DNA from: Mesorhizobium sp.
GTDB taxonomy: Bacteria > Pseudomonadota > Alphaproteobacteria > Rhizobiales > Rhizobiaceae
Reading direction: 5' to 3'
DNA: 64,000 bases
Assembly: GCF_004962245.1 (NCBI RefSeq)
Contig: NZ_SUHQ01000007.1
Coordinates: 166,275-230,274, forward strand
Shown here piece after piece: positions 44,984 through 54,342 of this stretch. A model generated the notes under the pieces. It did not search any database. It was not told the origin of the DNA and saw only the letters and a list, made by a program, of their open reading frames with translations. The translations under genes were made by a program, and so were the position numbers. How positions within the stretch are numbered: the stretch's first letter is position 1; each line of letters begins with the position of its first letter.

Positions 44984-45008
44984 ACGGCGCCGCGAGAGGC
45001 GGCGCCGT
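44984..45008 (-). terminator. Probable terminator of the BA14K gene
   Basis: ACGGCGCCGC-GAGA-GCGGCGCCGT forms a perfect 10-base-pair stem just past the BA14K stop, with only a short T-run (TTTCCC) on the minus strand. Confidence 0.55.
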
Positions 45009-45026
45009 CTGGAATGCATCAGTCGA

Positions 45027-45593
45027 TCAGCTATAGGGCGACCAGCACTGCCGGCGCGGACCGCCATAGGGTTGGAACGTGTTGTCCCAGGCGCGATATG
45101 ACCGGTAGCGGTCGTAGCACCAGCGGACATGGGCGCTGGAAAGCCTTTGCGTCCGATAATGACGCCGAGGCTCATAGTAGCTCGGCCCGTCATAATAGTT
45201 GTAGGCCGGCAGCCCGAGGCCCAGACCGAAATAGATCGCGGAATCACTGTAGTGACGGCGATGATGACGATGGTGGCGCCGCCAGCGCCAATAGTCGTTG
45301 TCGTCACGCCATCTCCAGGCTTCGTGGCGACCGCGCCACCTCCAACTATCATTGCCATGCCGCCACTGCCGGGCACCGTGCCGACTGCGCCAGCGCCAAT
45401 CGCTATACACCCGCCTGTCGTTGCCGCCGGCCCAACTTTCGCGGACCGGCACGATCTCGGGCGCCACGGCGTTGACCGGGACCGGCAAGACGGGTTTGGC
45501 GATCGGTCCGGCAAGCGAGGGAGCCGAGAGACCGGCCAGAAGGCCCAGCGCCAGCAGCCCGGACCTGACGGAAAAAGAAAAGAGCGGTTTCAT
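45027..45593 (-). CDS. BA14K-family secreted protein with WRWR repeats
   Basis: A 188-residue protein with an N-terminal signal peptide (cleavage near LSAPSLAG, residue about 29). The C-terminus has the BA14K signature [34 protein letters not shown] with its two cysteines. BA14K proteins are known from Brucella as lectin-like, immunoreactive envelope proteins. Between them, residues 60-115 are very rich in Trp, Arg and His and contain four WRWR motifs (66-69, 84-87, 93-96, 102-105). The ATG at 45593 is preferred over 45605. Confidence 0.85.
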   Translation of the reverse strand: MKPLFSFSVRSGLLALGLLAGLSAPSLAGPIAKPVLPVPVNAVAPEIVPVRESWAGGNDRRVYSDWRWRSRHGARQWRHGNDSWRWRGRHEAWRWRDDNDYWRWRRHHRHHRRHYSDSAIYFGLGLGLPAYNYYDGPSYYEPRRHYRTQRLSSAHVRWCYDRYRSYRAWDNTFQPYGGPRRQCWSPYS

Positions 45594-45760
45594 TGCACTC
45601 TCCAAGAGATTTCAGGCCCCACGCCCGGAGCACCCCGAGGAAGAACGCCATTCATGGAACTTCCCGCCTGAACGGAGGATGAACGAAAGGTTTTGTCAAC
45701 CATAGCGGGCAAGGGGCAGGGCCTTGTTTTCGGGCGCGCTTGCGGGCAAAGGTCACGGCT

Positions 45761-46873
45761 ATGTCGCTGCGCCTCGCCACGTTCAATGTCGAAAACCTGA
45801 TGAACAGGTTCGATTTTTCCGGATATCGCAATCAACTCAACGAAGATCGCACGCTGACGCTCTTCGATATCCGGAGCGAGGCCGAATACAAGATGCTGGA
45901 GCAGGCGCGGGCGATCGCGCAATCCGACGATACGCGGCAACTGACGGCACTGGCGATCGCGGCCACCCGCGCCGATATCATCTGCATGCAGGAGGTCGAC
46001 AATATCGAGGCGCTGAAGGCCTTCGAATACGGTTACCTGTTCAAGATGATAGGGCATGGCTACCGGCAGAAATACACCACTGCCGGCAATGATTCGCGCG
46101 GCATCGACGTCGCCGTGATGATGCGCGATGAGACCGCGCATGGCCAGCCGATCGAATTCGTGCGCATGACCAGCCATGCCCATGTCACCTTCGAGCAGTT
46201 CGGCCTGCACACGCCGGAACTGGCAGCACTTGGGCAGCAAGCCAACGAGCGCATCTTCCGGCGCGACTGCCTGGAGGTCGACCTGACCGTGGGCGGCGTG
46301 CCGCTGACGCTCTATCTGGTGCATTTCAAGTCGATGGGGCCGCCCCGCAACGGCCTCGACGGACGCGAGGCGACGATGCCGGTCCGCATTGCCGAGGCGC
46401 AGGCGGTGCGACGGATCATCGAGGAGCGCTTCGGCAAGGATCACGCCGCCGACAAGCGCTGGGCGATCTGCGGCGACATGAACGATTACCGGCAGCGCGT
46501 GACGATCGCTGGCGACGCCTTTGACGGTTACCGCTTCGAGGTGGTCGACGAGAGCCAGTCCTGCCTCAACGTGCTCACCGCCGGCGGTTTTTGCGAAAAC
46601 GTGGTCGAGCGGCGTCCGGAGATGGACCGCTGGACCTTATACCACACGCGCGGGCCGCAAGAGCGGCATCTCTGCCAGCTCGACTACATCCTGTTGTCGA
46701 GGGCGCTGGCAGCCAGGAACGCAACGACCGTTCCCGATATCATCCGCAACGGCCAGCCCTGGCGCACCATATTTCCGATGGGCCAGGAGGTGGACCGCTT
46801 TCCGCGTGCCGGCTGGGACCGACCGAAAGCGTCCGACCATTGCCCGGTGGCGATCACCCTGGACATGGCATGA
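45761..46873 (+). CDS. Endonuclease/exonuclease/phosphatase-family protein
   Basis: A 370-residue metal-dependent hydrolase of the EEP superfamily. Landmarks are LRLATFNVENLM near the N-terminus (active-site Asn), CMQEVDN (Glu, metal), GIDVAVMMRD, the catalytic CGDMNDY and the C-terminal KASDHCPVAITL (catalytic Asp-His). The substrate (DNA, phospholipid or other phosphoester) cannot be told. No signal peptide is present. The Nudix gene begins seven bases after its stop, so the two are co-transcribed. Confidence 0.88.
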   Translation: MSLRLATFNVENLMNRFDFSGYRNQLNEDRTLTLFDIRSEAEYKMLEQARAIAQSDDTRQLTALAIAATRADIICMQEVDNIEALKAFEYGYLFKMIGHGYRQKYTTAGNDSRGIDVAVMMRDETAHGQPIEFVRMTSHAHVTFEQFGLHTPELAALGQQANERIFRRDCLEVDLTVGGVPLTLYLVHFKSMGPPRNGLDGREATMPVRIAEAQAVRRIIEERFGKDHAADKRWAICGDMNDYRQRVTIAGDAFDGYRFEVVDESQSCLNVLTAGGFCENVVERRPEMDRWTLYHTRGPQERHLCQLDYILLSRALAARNATTVPDIIRNGQPWRTIFPMGQEVDRFPRAGWDRPKASDHCPVAITLDMA

Positions 46874-46880
46874 GGCGCAG

Positions 46881-47597
46881 GTGAGCTTCGACCTGCCGCG
46901 CAACATCATCCTGCCGGTCGACGCCGTCGACGTCAGGCTCGACCCCGGCCCGCATCCGTTCGAACGCGACAATGCGCAGGCGATCGCCGAGAATTGGGAT
47001 CGTGAGATCGCGGCCAACCCGGCGCTGTTCGACGGCACCGTGGTCCTGCTTTCCGCGCTCAGCTATCGCGACAACAGCCTTGTAGGCCGCTGCCACGCGG
47101 TGCGCTACTCGACCTTCATGCTTTGGCGCGGCAATCGACAGGTGGCTGGCGCCGAGCACGCCTATGCCCATGCCGTGCTGGTCGCTGGCGACAATGCGCT
47201 GGTGGCGATCCGCATGGCGTCGCACACGGTCAATGCCGGTCGCGTCTACTTCGCCGCCGGCTCGTTCGAGCCAACCGATTTCCGCGACGGCCTTGTCGAT
47301 GTCGACTTCAACATGATCCGCGAGGTGCGGGAAGAAACCGGCCTCGACCTTGCCGGCGCGACACGCGGCAGGCGCTGCTATGCGCTGTCGACGGCAAGCG
47401 GCACGGTGATCTTTCGCCGTTATCGCGAGACGGCATCCGCTGACGAGATCGCGCAGCGCATCAGCGCTTTTGTCGCGACCGAGACAGAGCCGGAAATCGA
47501 AGGGCCTGTCATCATCCGCGATGCCGATAACCTGCCGGACGGGCTGATGCCGCACATGAAGCCACTGATCGAGTGGCATTTTGCCGGCAAGGGCTAA
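46881..47597 (+). CDS. Nudix hydrolase with extended box
   Basis: A 238-residue protein with a Nudix domain in its C-terminal half. The catalytic helix REVREETGL (residues 147-155, with the metal-binding E148, E151 and E152) is intact. The distance from the box glycine (G127) to this helix is about 19 residues instead of the usual 13, so the box loop carries an insertion. Substrate is unknown. It starts with GTG at 46881, seven bases downstream of the EEP gene. The last bases overlap the converging small membrane gene by four. Confidence 0.8.
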   Translation: MSFDLPRNIILPVDAVDVRLDPGPHPFERDNAQAIAENWDREIAANPALFDGTVVLLSALSYRDNSLVGRCHAVRYSTFMLWRGNRQVAGAEHAYAHAVLVAGDNALVAIRMASHTVNAGRVYFAAGSFEPTDFRDGLVDVDFNMIREVREETGLDLAGATRGRRCYALSTASGTVIFRRYRETASADEIAQRISAFVATETEPEIEGPVIIRDADNLPDGLMPHMKPLIEWHFAGKG

Positions 47598-47836
47598 CGA
47601 CGCGTCTTGTCTTCGAGCGCCTTGCGATCATTGCGGGCGGCGACGAAAAACAGAATGACGCCGACACCCAGCAGCGCACCCATCGCCGTTCCCATCGTCC
47701 GACCGACAACCTGCTGGAAATCGGCGGTGACATGATCGGGATTGGCCATGCCAGAGCTGGCCAAATACCACCACAGCCCTGCTAGTGCGGCCTCAAGGAT
47801 CACCGTCACCAAAATCACTCGCTCTCTCTTGCTCAT
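47594..47836 (-). CDS. Small two-span membrane protein
   Basis: An 80-residue protein with two hydrophobic segments (RVILVTVILEAALAGLWWYLA and AMGALLGVGVILFFVAA) and a charged C-terminus (RNDRKALEDKTRR). I do not recognise a family. The end overlaps the Nudix gene tail to tail by four bases. Confidence 0.65.
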   Translation of the reverse strand: MSKRERVILVTVILEAALAGLWWYLASSGMANPDHVTADFQQVVGRTMGTAMGALLGVGVILFFVAARNDRKALEDKTRR

Positions 47837-47944
47837 CCCACCATTCCCCTTATCCCCAAGGCGATTCTATCACCACAGACTGTGCCGCGACAGGGGCAGG
47901 CAGGGCGGCGTCAAATTTCGGGGTTCTGGCGGCGGCGCACCGCT

Positions 47945-49162
47945 CTATTCGTGCCTCAGCGCGTCGATCGGATCGAGCCGTGCGCCGCGCAGGGCTGGGA
48001 AGAAACCGAACACCATGCCGATCAGCGCGGAAAAGCCGACCGCGAGCAGGATGACCGCCGGGCTGGGGGCGAAAGGAATGGCCAGCGTCAACGAGGCGAG
48101 ACCAGCCAGCGCCAGGCCGATCAGGATGCCGACGATGCCGCCGAGCAGCGACAGCACGGTCGCTTCGACCAGGAACTGGATGAGGATGTGTTTTTCATGC
48201 GCACCGATGGCCAGCCGGATCCCGATCTCACGGGTGCGTTCGGTGACCGATACCAGCATGATGTTCATGATGCCGATGCCGCCGACGAGCAGGCTGACGC
48301 CGGCGACCGCGCCCAGCATGCCGGTCATTGTCGTGGTGGCGCTGGCCATGGCATCGGCGATCTGGGTCATGTCGCGTATCGAGAAATCGTCCTCGCGGTC
48401 GGGCGTGATGCGGCGTGTGTCGCGCAAAATGTCCTCGACGCGTGGCAATAGCTCGGTGGTCGGCGTCCTGTCATCGGCGGCGACGTAGATCGAGTCGATA
48501 TCGCGGTTGCCGGCGATGCGGCGCTGGTAGGCGGCGAGCGGCATCAGCACGACATTGTCCTGGTCCTGACCGAAGCCGGTATAGCCCTTCGGCTCGAGCA
48601 GGCCGATGATCTTGCACGAAGTGCGATTGACGCGGATGATCTCGCCTTCGGGGTCGCCGGCGCCGAAGAACTGCTGGCGGACCGTCTCGCCGATCAGGCA
48701 GACCCCGGTGCCCGAGCGGGTCTCCGAATCGCTGAACGGCCGGCCTGAGACGAGTTTCCAGTCGCGCGCATCGAGATAGGCGCTGTCGGTGCCAGTGACG
48801 CCCGATGTCAGGCTTTCGGTGCCAAAGATGACGCGCACCTGCTTTTGCGAGGCGGGCGAGATGGCGCGGACGCCGCTCAGGTGTGCAACGAGCGCGGCAA
48901 GTTCCTTGCTGCCGAGCGGACGGGTGGCCTGGTCAAGCCCGCCTGGCCCGCCGGGACCGGCAGGGCGCCCAGAACGGACAACGAGCAGATTGCTGCCAAG
49001 CTTGGAGATATCGGCCTTGACCTTTTCGGTGGTGCCCGAGCCGATGGTGAGCATGGCGATGACCGCGGCGACGCCGATGACGATGCCAAGCAGCGTCAGA
49101 AACGAGCGCAGCACGTTGCGGCGCACCGAAAGCAGCGAGAGGCGGACGGTTTCCCAGACCAT
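47945..49162 (-). CDS. MacB-type ABC transporter permease
   Basis: A 405-residue inner-membrane protein with one membrane span at the N-terminus (LRSFLTLLGIVIGVAAVIAML), a large periplasmic MacB-PCD domain, and three spans near the C-terminus in an FtsX-like domain (LLVGGIGIMNIMLVSVTERTREIGIRLAIGA). The ATPase is encoded separately, three bases upstream in the operon, unlike fused MacB. Together with the adaptor it makes a MacAB-type exporter of peptides, toxins or lipids; the outer-membrane partner would be encoded elsewhere. Confidence 0.92.
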   Translation of the reverse strand: MVWETVRLSLLSVRRNVLRSFLTLLGIVIGVAAVIAMLTIGSGTTEKVKADISKLGSNLLVVRSGRPAGPGGPGGLDQATRPLGSKELAALVAHLSGVRAISPASQKQVRVIFGTESLTSGVTGTDSAYLDARDWKLVSGRPFSDSETRSGTGVCLIGETVRQQFFGAGDPEGEIIRVNRTSCKIIGLLEPKGYTGFGQDQDNVVLMPLAAYQRRIAGNRDIDSIYVAADDRTPTTELLPRVEDILRDTRRITPDREDDFSIRDMTQIADAMASATTTMTGMLGAVAGVSLLVGGIGIMNIMLVSVTERTREIGIRLAIGAHEKHILIQFLVEATVLSLLGGIVGILIGLALAGLASLTLAIPFAPSPAVILLAVGFSALIGMVFGFFPALRGARLDPIDALRHE

Positions 49163-49164
49163 GG

Positions 49165-49869
49165 CTAAGCCATCTCAAGGTTTATGGTGTCGGAGGCGAC
49201 GTGGCCGTCGAGGAAGCGGATTGTGCGCTCGGCATAGCTGGCGACATCGGCCTCGTGCGTGACCATGGCGATGGTGAGGCCAAGCTCGGTATTCAGCCGC
49301 GTCAGGAGTTCCATGATCTCGTGCGTGCGTGCGGTATCGAGGTTGCCGGTCGGCTCGTCGGCGACGAGCAGGGTCGGCCTGGTGACGATGGCGCGTGCGA
49401 TCGCCACGCGCTGCTGCTGGCCGCCGGAGAGTTCGGCCGGCGTGTGGTGCTCGCGGCCGACAAGGCCGACTTCGGCCAGCGCCTTCATGGCAAGGTCGTG
49501 GCGGTCACGGGCGGCGACGCCGCGATAGATCAGCGGCAGTTCGACATTTTCCACCGCCGTGGTGCGCGGCAGGAGATTGTAGCCCTGGAAGACGAAGCCA
49601 ACATAGAGATTGCGCAGCATCGCGCGGCGGTTGCGGTCGAGACGGCCGGCGTCGATGCCCATGAAACTGTAGGTTCCGGCCGTCGGCGTGTCGAGGCAGC
49701 CGATGATGTTCATCGCCGTCGACTTGCCTGAACCCGAAGGACCCATGATGGCAACGAACTCACCGCGGCGGATGGCAAGATCGACGCCGGCCAGCGCATG
49801 GACCTTGGCTTCGCCCTGGCCATAGCTTCTCCAGACCTTGTCGAAGGAGATGAGCACGGAGCCCGACAT
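49165..49869 (-). CDS. MacB/LolD-type ABC transporter ATP-binding protein
   Basis: A 234-residue ATPase with Walker [16 protein letters not shown], signature [16 protein letters not shown], Walker [13 protein letters not shown] and a His switch ([12 protein letters not shown]). The [13 protein letters not shown] segment is that of the MacB/LolD subgroup, which drives lipoprotein release or peptide export rather than solute uptake. It lies in the three-gene operon between the adaptor and the permease with gaps of four and two bases. Confidence 0.94.
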   Translation of the reverse strand: MSGSVLISFDKVWRSYGQGEAKVHALAGVDLAIRRGEFVAIMGPSGSGKSTAMNIIGCLDTPTAGTYSFMGIDAGRLDRNRRAMLRNLYVGFVFQGYNLLPRTTAVENVELPLIYRGVAARDRHDLAMKALAEVGLVGREHHTPAELSGGQQQRVAIARAIVTRPTLLVADEPTGNLDTARTHEIMELLTRLNTELGLTIAMVTHEADVASYAERTIRFLDGHVASDTINLEMA

Positions 49870-49873
49870 GACG

Positions 49874-51169
49874 TCAGCCCCGCTGCTGCGACGCGGTGAT
49901 GACTAGTGCGCCTTCGTCGAGGCCCGAAATGATCTCGGTCAGTTCGCCGTCGGTCGAGCCGGCCTTGACGTTGACCGGCCGCGGCCGCCCGTTCTCCAGC
50001 ACGTATAGCGTGCGCGAGCCGTCGGTGGGCTGCGCCGTTGCCGCCTGGCGCTGGCGGTTGCCGCCTGGGCGGCCCATACGGCCCGTGAACAGGTCGCTCA
50101 GGCTCCAGGCACGGGCGGTTGTTTGCGCCGGCCGATAGCGGAAGGCAGTGGCAGGCACGGTGAGCACGCCCTTGGCCTCTCTGGTGACGACCGAAACGGT
50201 GGCGGTCATGCCGGGCCGCAACAGAAGCTCGTTGTTGTCGACATCGAACCGCGCGTCGTAGGTGACGACGCCGTCGGTGGTGACCGAAGCATAGGAAATG
50301 TCGCGGATCTCGGCATCGAACGGCCGTTCCGGGAAAGCGTCGACGGTGAAGCGCGCATGCTGGCCGGGCTTGACGGCGCCGATGTCGGCCTCATCGACCG
50401 CCGCCTTCAATTCCATGTTCTTCAGGTCGGCGGCGATGACGAACAGCACCGGCGCCTGCAGCGAGGAGGCAACCGTCTGGCCGGGATCGACCGAGCGCGT
50501 CAGGACGATGCCGTCGATGGGCGCATAGATGGTGCTCTTGGCCAAGTCCGTCTGCTGCGCCTTGAGATCGGCATTGGCGATGGCAAGACTGGCCCTGGCG
50601 CTGTCGAGTGCCGCCTTGGAGCGGTCACGGGTAGCGGTCGCCGCCTCAAGCGACTGGTCCGTCGCCATGCCGCGCTTGGTGAGTGCCACCGCCCGCACAA
50701 GCGCCCTTTCATTTTCGGTGAGGGTTACGGTGGCATCCTCGACATTGGCGGCAGCTGCCTTGGCGGAGGCCTCGGCGCGCTCGATCTGCACCTCCAGCTT
50801 GGCCGTGTCGAGCGCCGCCAGCACATCGCCCTTCTTCACCTGCTGGTTCTCGTTGACCGAGACGGAGCGCACGACGCCGGACAGTTCGCTGGAAATGTCG
50901 ACCTGGGTGAGCGGCTGCAGCGTGCCGGTGGCCGATACCGCGACCGTGAGGTCGGCAACAGCGGCCGGCACCGTGGTGTAATCTAATTTGGCGGGAGACG
51001 CGGCATACCATTGATAGCCGGCAAGGCTCGCAACGACGACAATCAATGCAAGCAGGCCATAGAGCCAGCCGCGACGCCGTTTCTTCTTCAGACCCTGGTG
51101 GTCAAGCCCGAGCGCCGTCTCGATGGCGGGAGTGGATTCCGTCGTTGGCAGATTGACAATTTGGTCCAC
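49874..51169 (-). CDS. MacA-like periplasmic adaptor (HlyD family)
   Basis: A 431-residue membrane fusion protein. An N-terminal cytosolic tail precedes one membrane span (residues about 34-53). The lipoyl-like domain (TGTLQPLTQVDISSELSGVVRSVSVNENQQVKKGDVLAALDTAKLEVQ) and a long alpha-hairpin (residues about 130-210) follow, then beta-barrel and membrane-proximal domains. It joins the ABC permease to an outer-membrane channel. It is the first gene of the efflux operon and divergent from phzF, with 114 bases between. Confidence 0.92.
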   Translation of the reverse strand: MDQIVNLPTTESTPAIETALGLDHQGLKKKRRRGWLYGLLALIVVVASLAGYQWYAASPAKLDYTTVPAAVADLTVAVSATGTLQPLTQVDISSELSGVVRSVSVNENQQVKKGDVLAALDTAKLEVQIERAEASAKAAAANVEDATVTLTENERALVRAVALTKRGMATDQSLEAATATRDRSKAALDSARASLAIANADLKAQQTDLAKSTIYAPIDGIVLTRSVDPGQTVASSLQAPVLFVIAADLKNMELKAAVDEADIGAVKPGQHARFTVDAFPERPFDAEIRDISYASVTTDGVVTYDARFDVDNNELLLRPGMTATVSVVTREAKGVLTVPATAFRYRPAQTTARAWSLSDLFTGRMGRPGGNRQRQAATAQPTDGSRTLYVLENGRPRPVNVKAGSTDGELTEIISGLDEGALVITASQQRG

Positions 51170-51200
51170 GCCGGACCCCTATAATATCGGTGATGTCCCA

Positions 51201-51214
51201 ATCTGTGCACAGAT
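51201..51214. promoter_or_regulatory. Perfect 14-base palindrome in divergent region
   Basis: ATCTGTGCACAGAT is completely symmetric and lies between the macA-like and phzF genes. It is of typical operator size, but no regulator gene is adjacent. Confidence 0.45.
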
Positions 51215-51283
51215 CAGGCCTAATGGTTCAAATATCAAATTAAATTTCGCTCATGTTGGGATTGAGGCAGAGGGCTTTCTACA

Positions 51284-52195
51284 ATGCTGACCCGGACTTA
51301 CTTACTTTACGACGTGTTCACGACCGAGCGGCTGGCCGGCAATCCGCTGGCCGTTGTGCTTGACGGCAAGGGGCTGGACACGGCCGCGATGCAGGCCGTC
51401 GCACGCGAGTTCAACCTGTCGGAAATCGTGTTCGTGCTGCCGCCTGACAATCCCAAGCACCGCGCCCGAATCCGCATCTTCACGCCCGATTACGAGATGC
51501 CGTTCGCCGGCCACCCGACCATAGGGACCGCGATCGCGTTTGCCGAAATGGCTGGGGATGGCGACACCGCCGGCATCTTCGTCCTGGAGGAGAATATCGG
51601 CCCGGTGCGCTGCGCCGTCAGCAAGCGCGATGGCGCCACCTTCGCCGAGTTCGACCTGGCCAAGCTGCCGGAACCACTGGAACTCGTCGCCGACCCGGAG
51701 GCGATTGGCGCGGCGCTTGGCCTGGGGCCGCACGAAATCGGCTTCGAGAATCACCGCGTCTCGTTCTGGTCGGCCGGCGTGCCCTATGTGACCATTCCGG
51801 TCGCCGATCTGGAGGCGGCCGCCCGGATAAGGCTGGACAACCAGGCATGGTCGGAATTGGCACCCCGCAAGAACGAATGGGCGTTTGCCAGCCCGTATGT
51901 CTACTGCCGCGAGACGGTGAACCACGACAGCGCCTTCCATGTCCGCATGATCGTGCCGGGCAGTCCTTCCTATGAAGATCCGGCGACCGGTTCGGCGGCG
52001 GCCGCCTTCGCCGGCGCGATCATGCATTTCGATGGCCCGACGGACGGTGTTTCGCAGCTTTGGATCGAGCAAGGGCTGGAGATGGGCCGGCCTTCGCGCA
52101 TTCGTCTCGAACTGAATGTCGAAGGCGGCAAACTGGCCGCCGCCCGCATCGGCGGCCATGCCGTCAAGGTGGCGGAAGGCCGGTTGTTCGTCTGA
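51284..52195 (+). CDS. PhzF-family isomerase-like protein
   Basis: A 303-residue protein of the PhzF/DAP-epimerase fold. The catalytic glutamate is E47 in NLSEIVFV. RIFTPDYEMPFAGHPTIGTA and the C-terminal YEDPATGSAAAAFAGAI are the two family motifs. PhzF itself isomerises a phenazine precursor, but no phenazine genes are here, so this is a general PhzF-like isomerase of unknown substrate. Confidence 0.92.
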   Translation: MLTRTYLLYDVFTTERLAGNPLAVVLDGKGLDTAAMQAVAREFNLSEIVFVLPPDNPKHRARIRIFTPDYEMPFAGHPTIGTAIAFAEMAGDGDTAGIFVLEENIGPVRCAVSKRDGATFAEFDLAKLPEPLELVADPEAIGAALGLGPHEIGFENHRVSFWSAGVPYVTIPVADLEAAARIRLDNQAWSELAPRKNEWAFASPYVYCRETVNHDSAFHVRMIVPGSPSYEDPATGSAAAAFAGAIMHFDGPTDGVSQLWIEQGLEMGRPSRIRLELNVEGGKLAAARIGGHAVKVAEGRLFV

Positions 52196-52299
52196 GCGCG
52201 ATTGGCTCAAGCCGATTTGTCGGGAAATGAATCCAGCAGGGCTGGACATGGCGGATGGCGGCGGCTATATGCCCGCCGACGCTGGTTTTACCGGCGAGT

Positions 52300-52375
<76 letters not shown>

Positions 52376-52408
52376 AAGATTTCAAAGACTTAGGTGGATA
52401 GGCCCTGA

Positions 52409-52470
52409 AACAGGCGAGAACGTGAGGCGTGGAATTCGCGCCTAACGCCTCACGTGGGACTTTGCCTGTT
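52409..52470. repeat. Large hairpin between tRNA-Lys and cobT
   Basis: Outer stem AACAGGC/GCCTGTT and inner stem ACGTGAGGCGT/ACGCCTCACGT (11 perfect pairs) form a nested palindrome in a converging junction. It does not share the family A core. It probably ends transcription in both directions. No T-run follows. Confidence 0.7.
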
Positions 52471-52527
52471 CACGGCGCGTTCTTACGGCGGATGCGCATG
52501 TCGGATCCGGTATGAGTTTGCGAGCCC

Positions 52528-53538
52528 TCACTTCTCCGACACGCCGGCCTCAGCAAAACTTGCCATGCGGGCATGGCATTCGAGTGCCGAGCGGATGATG
52601 TTGACGGCGAGGCAGGCGCCGGAGCCTTCGCCGAGCCGCATGCCGAGATCGAGCAGCGGCGGCAGGCCGAGTGCTTCGAGCAGGCGGCGGTGGCCGGATT
52701 CGGCGGAGACATGAGCGGCCAGCGTGTGGGCGAGACCGGCGGGGTGCAGTCTTGCCAGGGGTGCGGCGGCGGCGGTGCAGACGAAGCCGTCGAGCAGCAC
52801 GGGTACGCCCAAGTGACGCGCGGCCAGCGTCGCACCGAAAATGGCGGCGAGTTCGCGCCCGCCAAGGGCTGCCGCGATCTCCAGCGGGTCGGCAAGGGCC
52901 TCGGCGTGGCGCTTGAGGCCGGCCTCGATGGCGGTGATCTTGCGCACAAGGCCGGCATCGTCGACGCCGGTGCCGCGCCCGGTCCATTTTTCCGCGCCGC
53001 CGCCGAACAAGGCGGCCGAAATGGCTGCCGCCGGCGTGGTGTTACCGATGCCCATTTCACCGAAACAGACGAGGTCGAGGTCTTTCGTCACCGCACCGTA
53101 GCCGGCCGAGACGGCGGCGAGGAAGGCTTCGTCGTCCATCGCCGGCATTTGCGTGAAATCGCCGGTCGGACGGTCGAGGTCGAGCGGGATGACGTCGAGT
53201 TCGGCGCCGGCAATGCGGGCGAGCTGGTTGATGGCGGCACCGCCGCCGGCGAAGTTTGCCACCATCTGCACGGTGACCTCCGACGGGAAGGCCGACACGC
53301 CTTGCGCAGTGACGCCGTGGTTGCCGGCGAAGACGAAGACTTTGACGCGATCGAGCTTCGGCATGTCGCGGCCCTGCCAGCGGGCAAGCCATGCGGCTAT
53401 TGCTTCCAGCCGGCCGAGACTGCCTTGCGGCTTGGTCAGCGTGTCCTGGCGGCGGGCGACGGCATTGGCCGCGGCGTCGCTGCCGGCGGGTAGATCAAGG
53501 CAGGCGGCGCGCAGTTCATCAAGCGATTTGAAAGACAT
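52528..53538 (-). CDS. cobT: Nicotinate-nucleotide--dimethylbenzimidazole phosphoribosyltransferase
   Basis: Makes alpha-ribazole phosphate, the lower-ligand precursor of cobalamin, from nicotinate mononucleotide and DMB. The 336-residue protein has VFVFAGNHGVTAQGVSAFPSEVT, the phosphate-binding GEMGIGNTTPAAAI and the C-terminal catalytic glutamate in HVSAESGHRRLLEALGLP. In Pseudomonas denitrificans naming this is cobU. GGAG lies 10 bases before the ATG. It follows cobS by 24 bases and is the last gene of the cluster. Confidence 0.95.
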   Translation of the reverse strand: MSFKSLDELRAACLDLPAGSDAAANAVARRQDTLTKPQGSLGRLEAIAAWLARWQGRDMPKLDRVKVFVFAGNHGVTAQGVSAFPSEVTVQMVANFAGGGAAINQLARIAGAELDVIPLDLDRPTGDFTQMPAMDDEAFLAAVSAGYGAVTKDLDLVCFGEMGIGNTTPAAAISAALFGGGAEKWTGRGTGVDDAGLVRKITAIEAGLKRHAEALADPLEIAAALGGRELAAIFGATLAARHLGVPVLLDGFVCTAAAAPLARLHPAGLAHTLAAHVSAESGHRRLLEALGLPPLLDLGMRLGEGSGACLAVNIIRSALECHARMASFAEAGVSEK

Positions 53539-53562
53539 GGGGGCAAAATCTCCGAAACAGAG

Positions 53563-54342
53563 TCAAGGAATGGAAACGGAAGCGACGAGCAGGATTGCGA
53601 TCTCGCCAAATTGCTGCAGCGCGCCGACCGTGTCGCCGGTCTGGCCGCCGATCTGGTTGAGGCACAGAGCGCGGAAGGCGATAAACACAAGGCCGAGCAG
53701 GATGAGCGCGAAAACGGCGCCGCCGAGACCTAGCGCCAGCAGCGCGATGGCGCCGAGTACGACGCCGGCAATGGCGGTTTCGGCCGACACGGTGCCTGCA
53801 TCGGCCGAGAGGCCGTCGGCGCGAGCCGGCGGCAACAGATGCATGAAAGCGCCGAGCAGGGCGCGCGAGGCGGCTTGTGCGGCAATCAGAGCCCAGAAAA
53901 CTTGCACCGGGCCGGCGAATTCCGAAAGCACGCTCCAGCGGATTAGCAGCGAAATACCGAGCGCGCAGGCGCCATAGGTGCCGATGCGGCTGTCGCGCAT
54001 GATTTCGAGCTTTCTGTCGCGCGTCTTGCCGCCGCCAAAGCCGTCGGCGACATCCGAAAGCCCGTCTTCATGCAGGCAGCCGGTGGCGAGCAAGGTTGCG
54101 GCAAGGGCAAGAGCCGCTGCCGGACCGGCGGCGAGGCCCAGCCATATGCCGACAGCGTAGGCAAGCGTGCCGACGACCGCGATGGCGAGACCGGCGACGG
54201 GCGCTGCCCAGATCGCACCGGCAAGGCTTCGGTCCCGAAAATCGAGGACCGGCAACGGCAATCGCGTGAAGAAGACGAGGCAAAGCGCGATATCGTCGAG
54301 CGCTTGCCGGGGCGAGGAGATCGTGTTCTGGAGTTTGAGCAT
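53563..54342 (-). CDS. cobS: Adenosylcobinamide-GDP ribazoletransferase
   Basis: Joins alpha-ribazole to adenosylcobinamide-GDP, the last step of cobalamin assembly, in the inner membrane. The 259-residue protein has several hydrophobic segments and the family motif FFTRLPLP near the start, then CLHEDGLSDVADGFGGG, with acidic residues that bind metal. In Pseudomonas denitrificans naming this is cobV. Its ATG lies inside the family B repeat that also encodes the end of cobB. The repeat therefore supplies the start codon (GAGCATGATC). Confidence 0.94.
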   Translation of the reverse strand: MLKLQNTISSPRQALDDIALCLVFFTRLPLPVLDFRDRSLAGAIWAAPVAGLAIAVVGTLAYAVGIWLGLAAGPAAALALAATLLATGCLHEDGLSDVADGFGGGKTRDRKLEIMRDSRIGTYGACALGISLLIRWSVLSEFAGPVQVFWALIAAQAASRALLGAFMHLLPPARADGLSADAGTVSAETAIAGVVLGAIALLALGLGGAVFALILLGLVFIAFRALCLNQIGGQTGDTVGALQQFGEIAILLVASVSIP

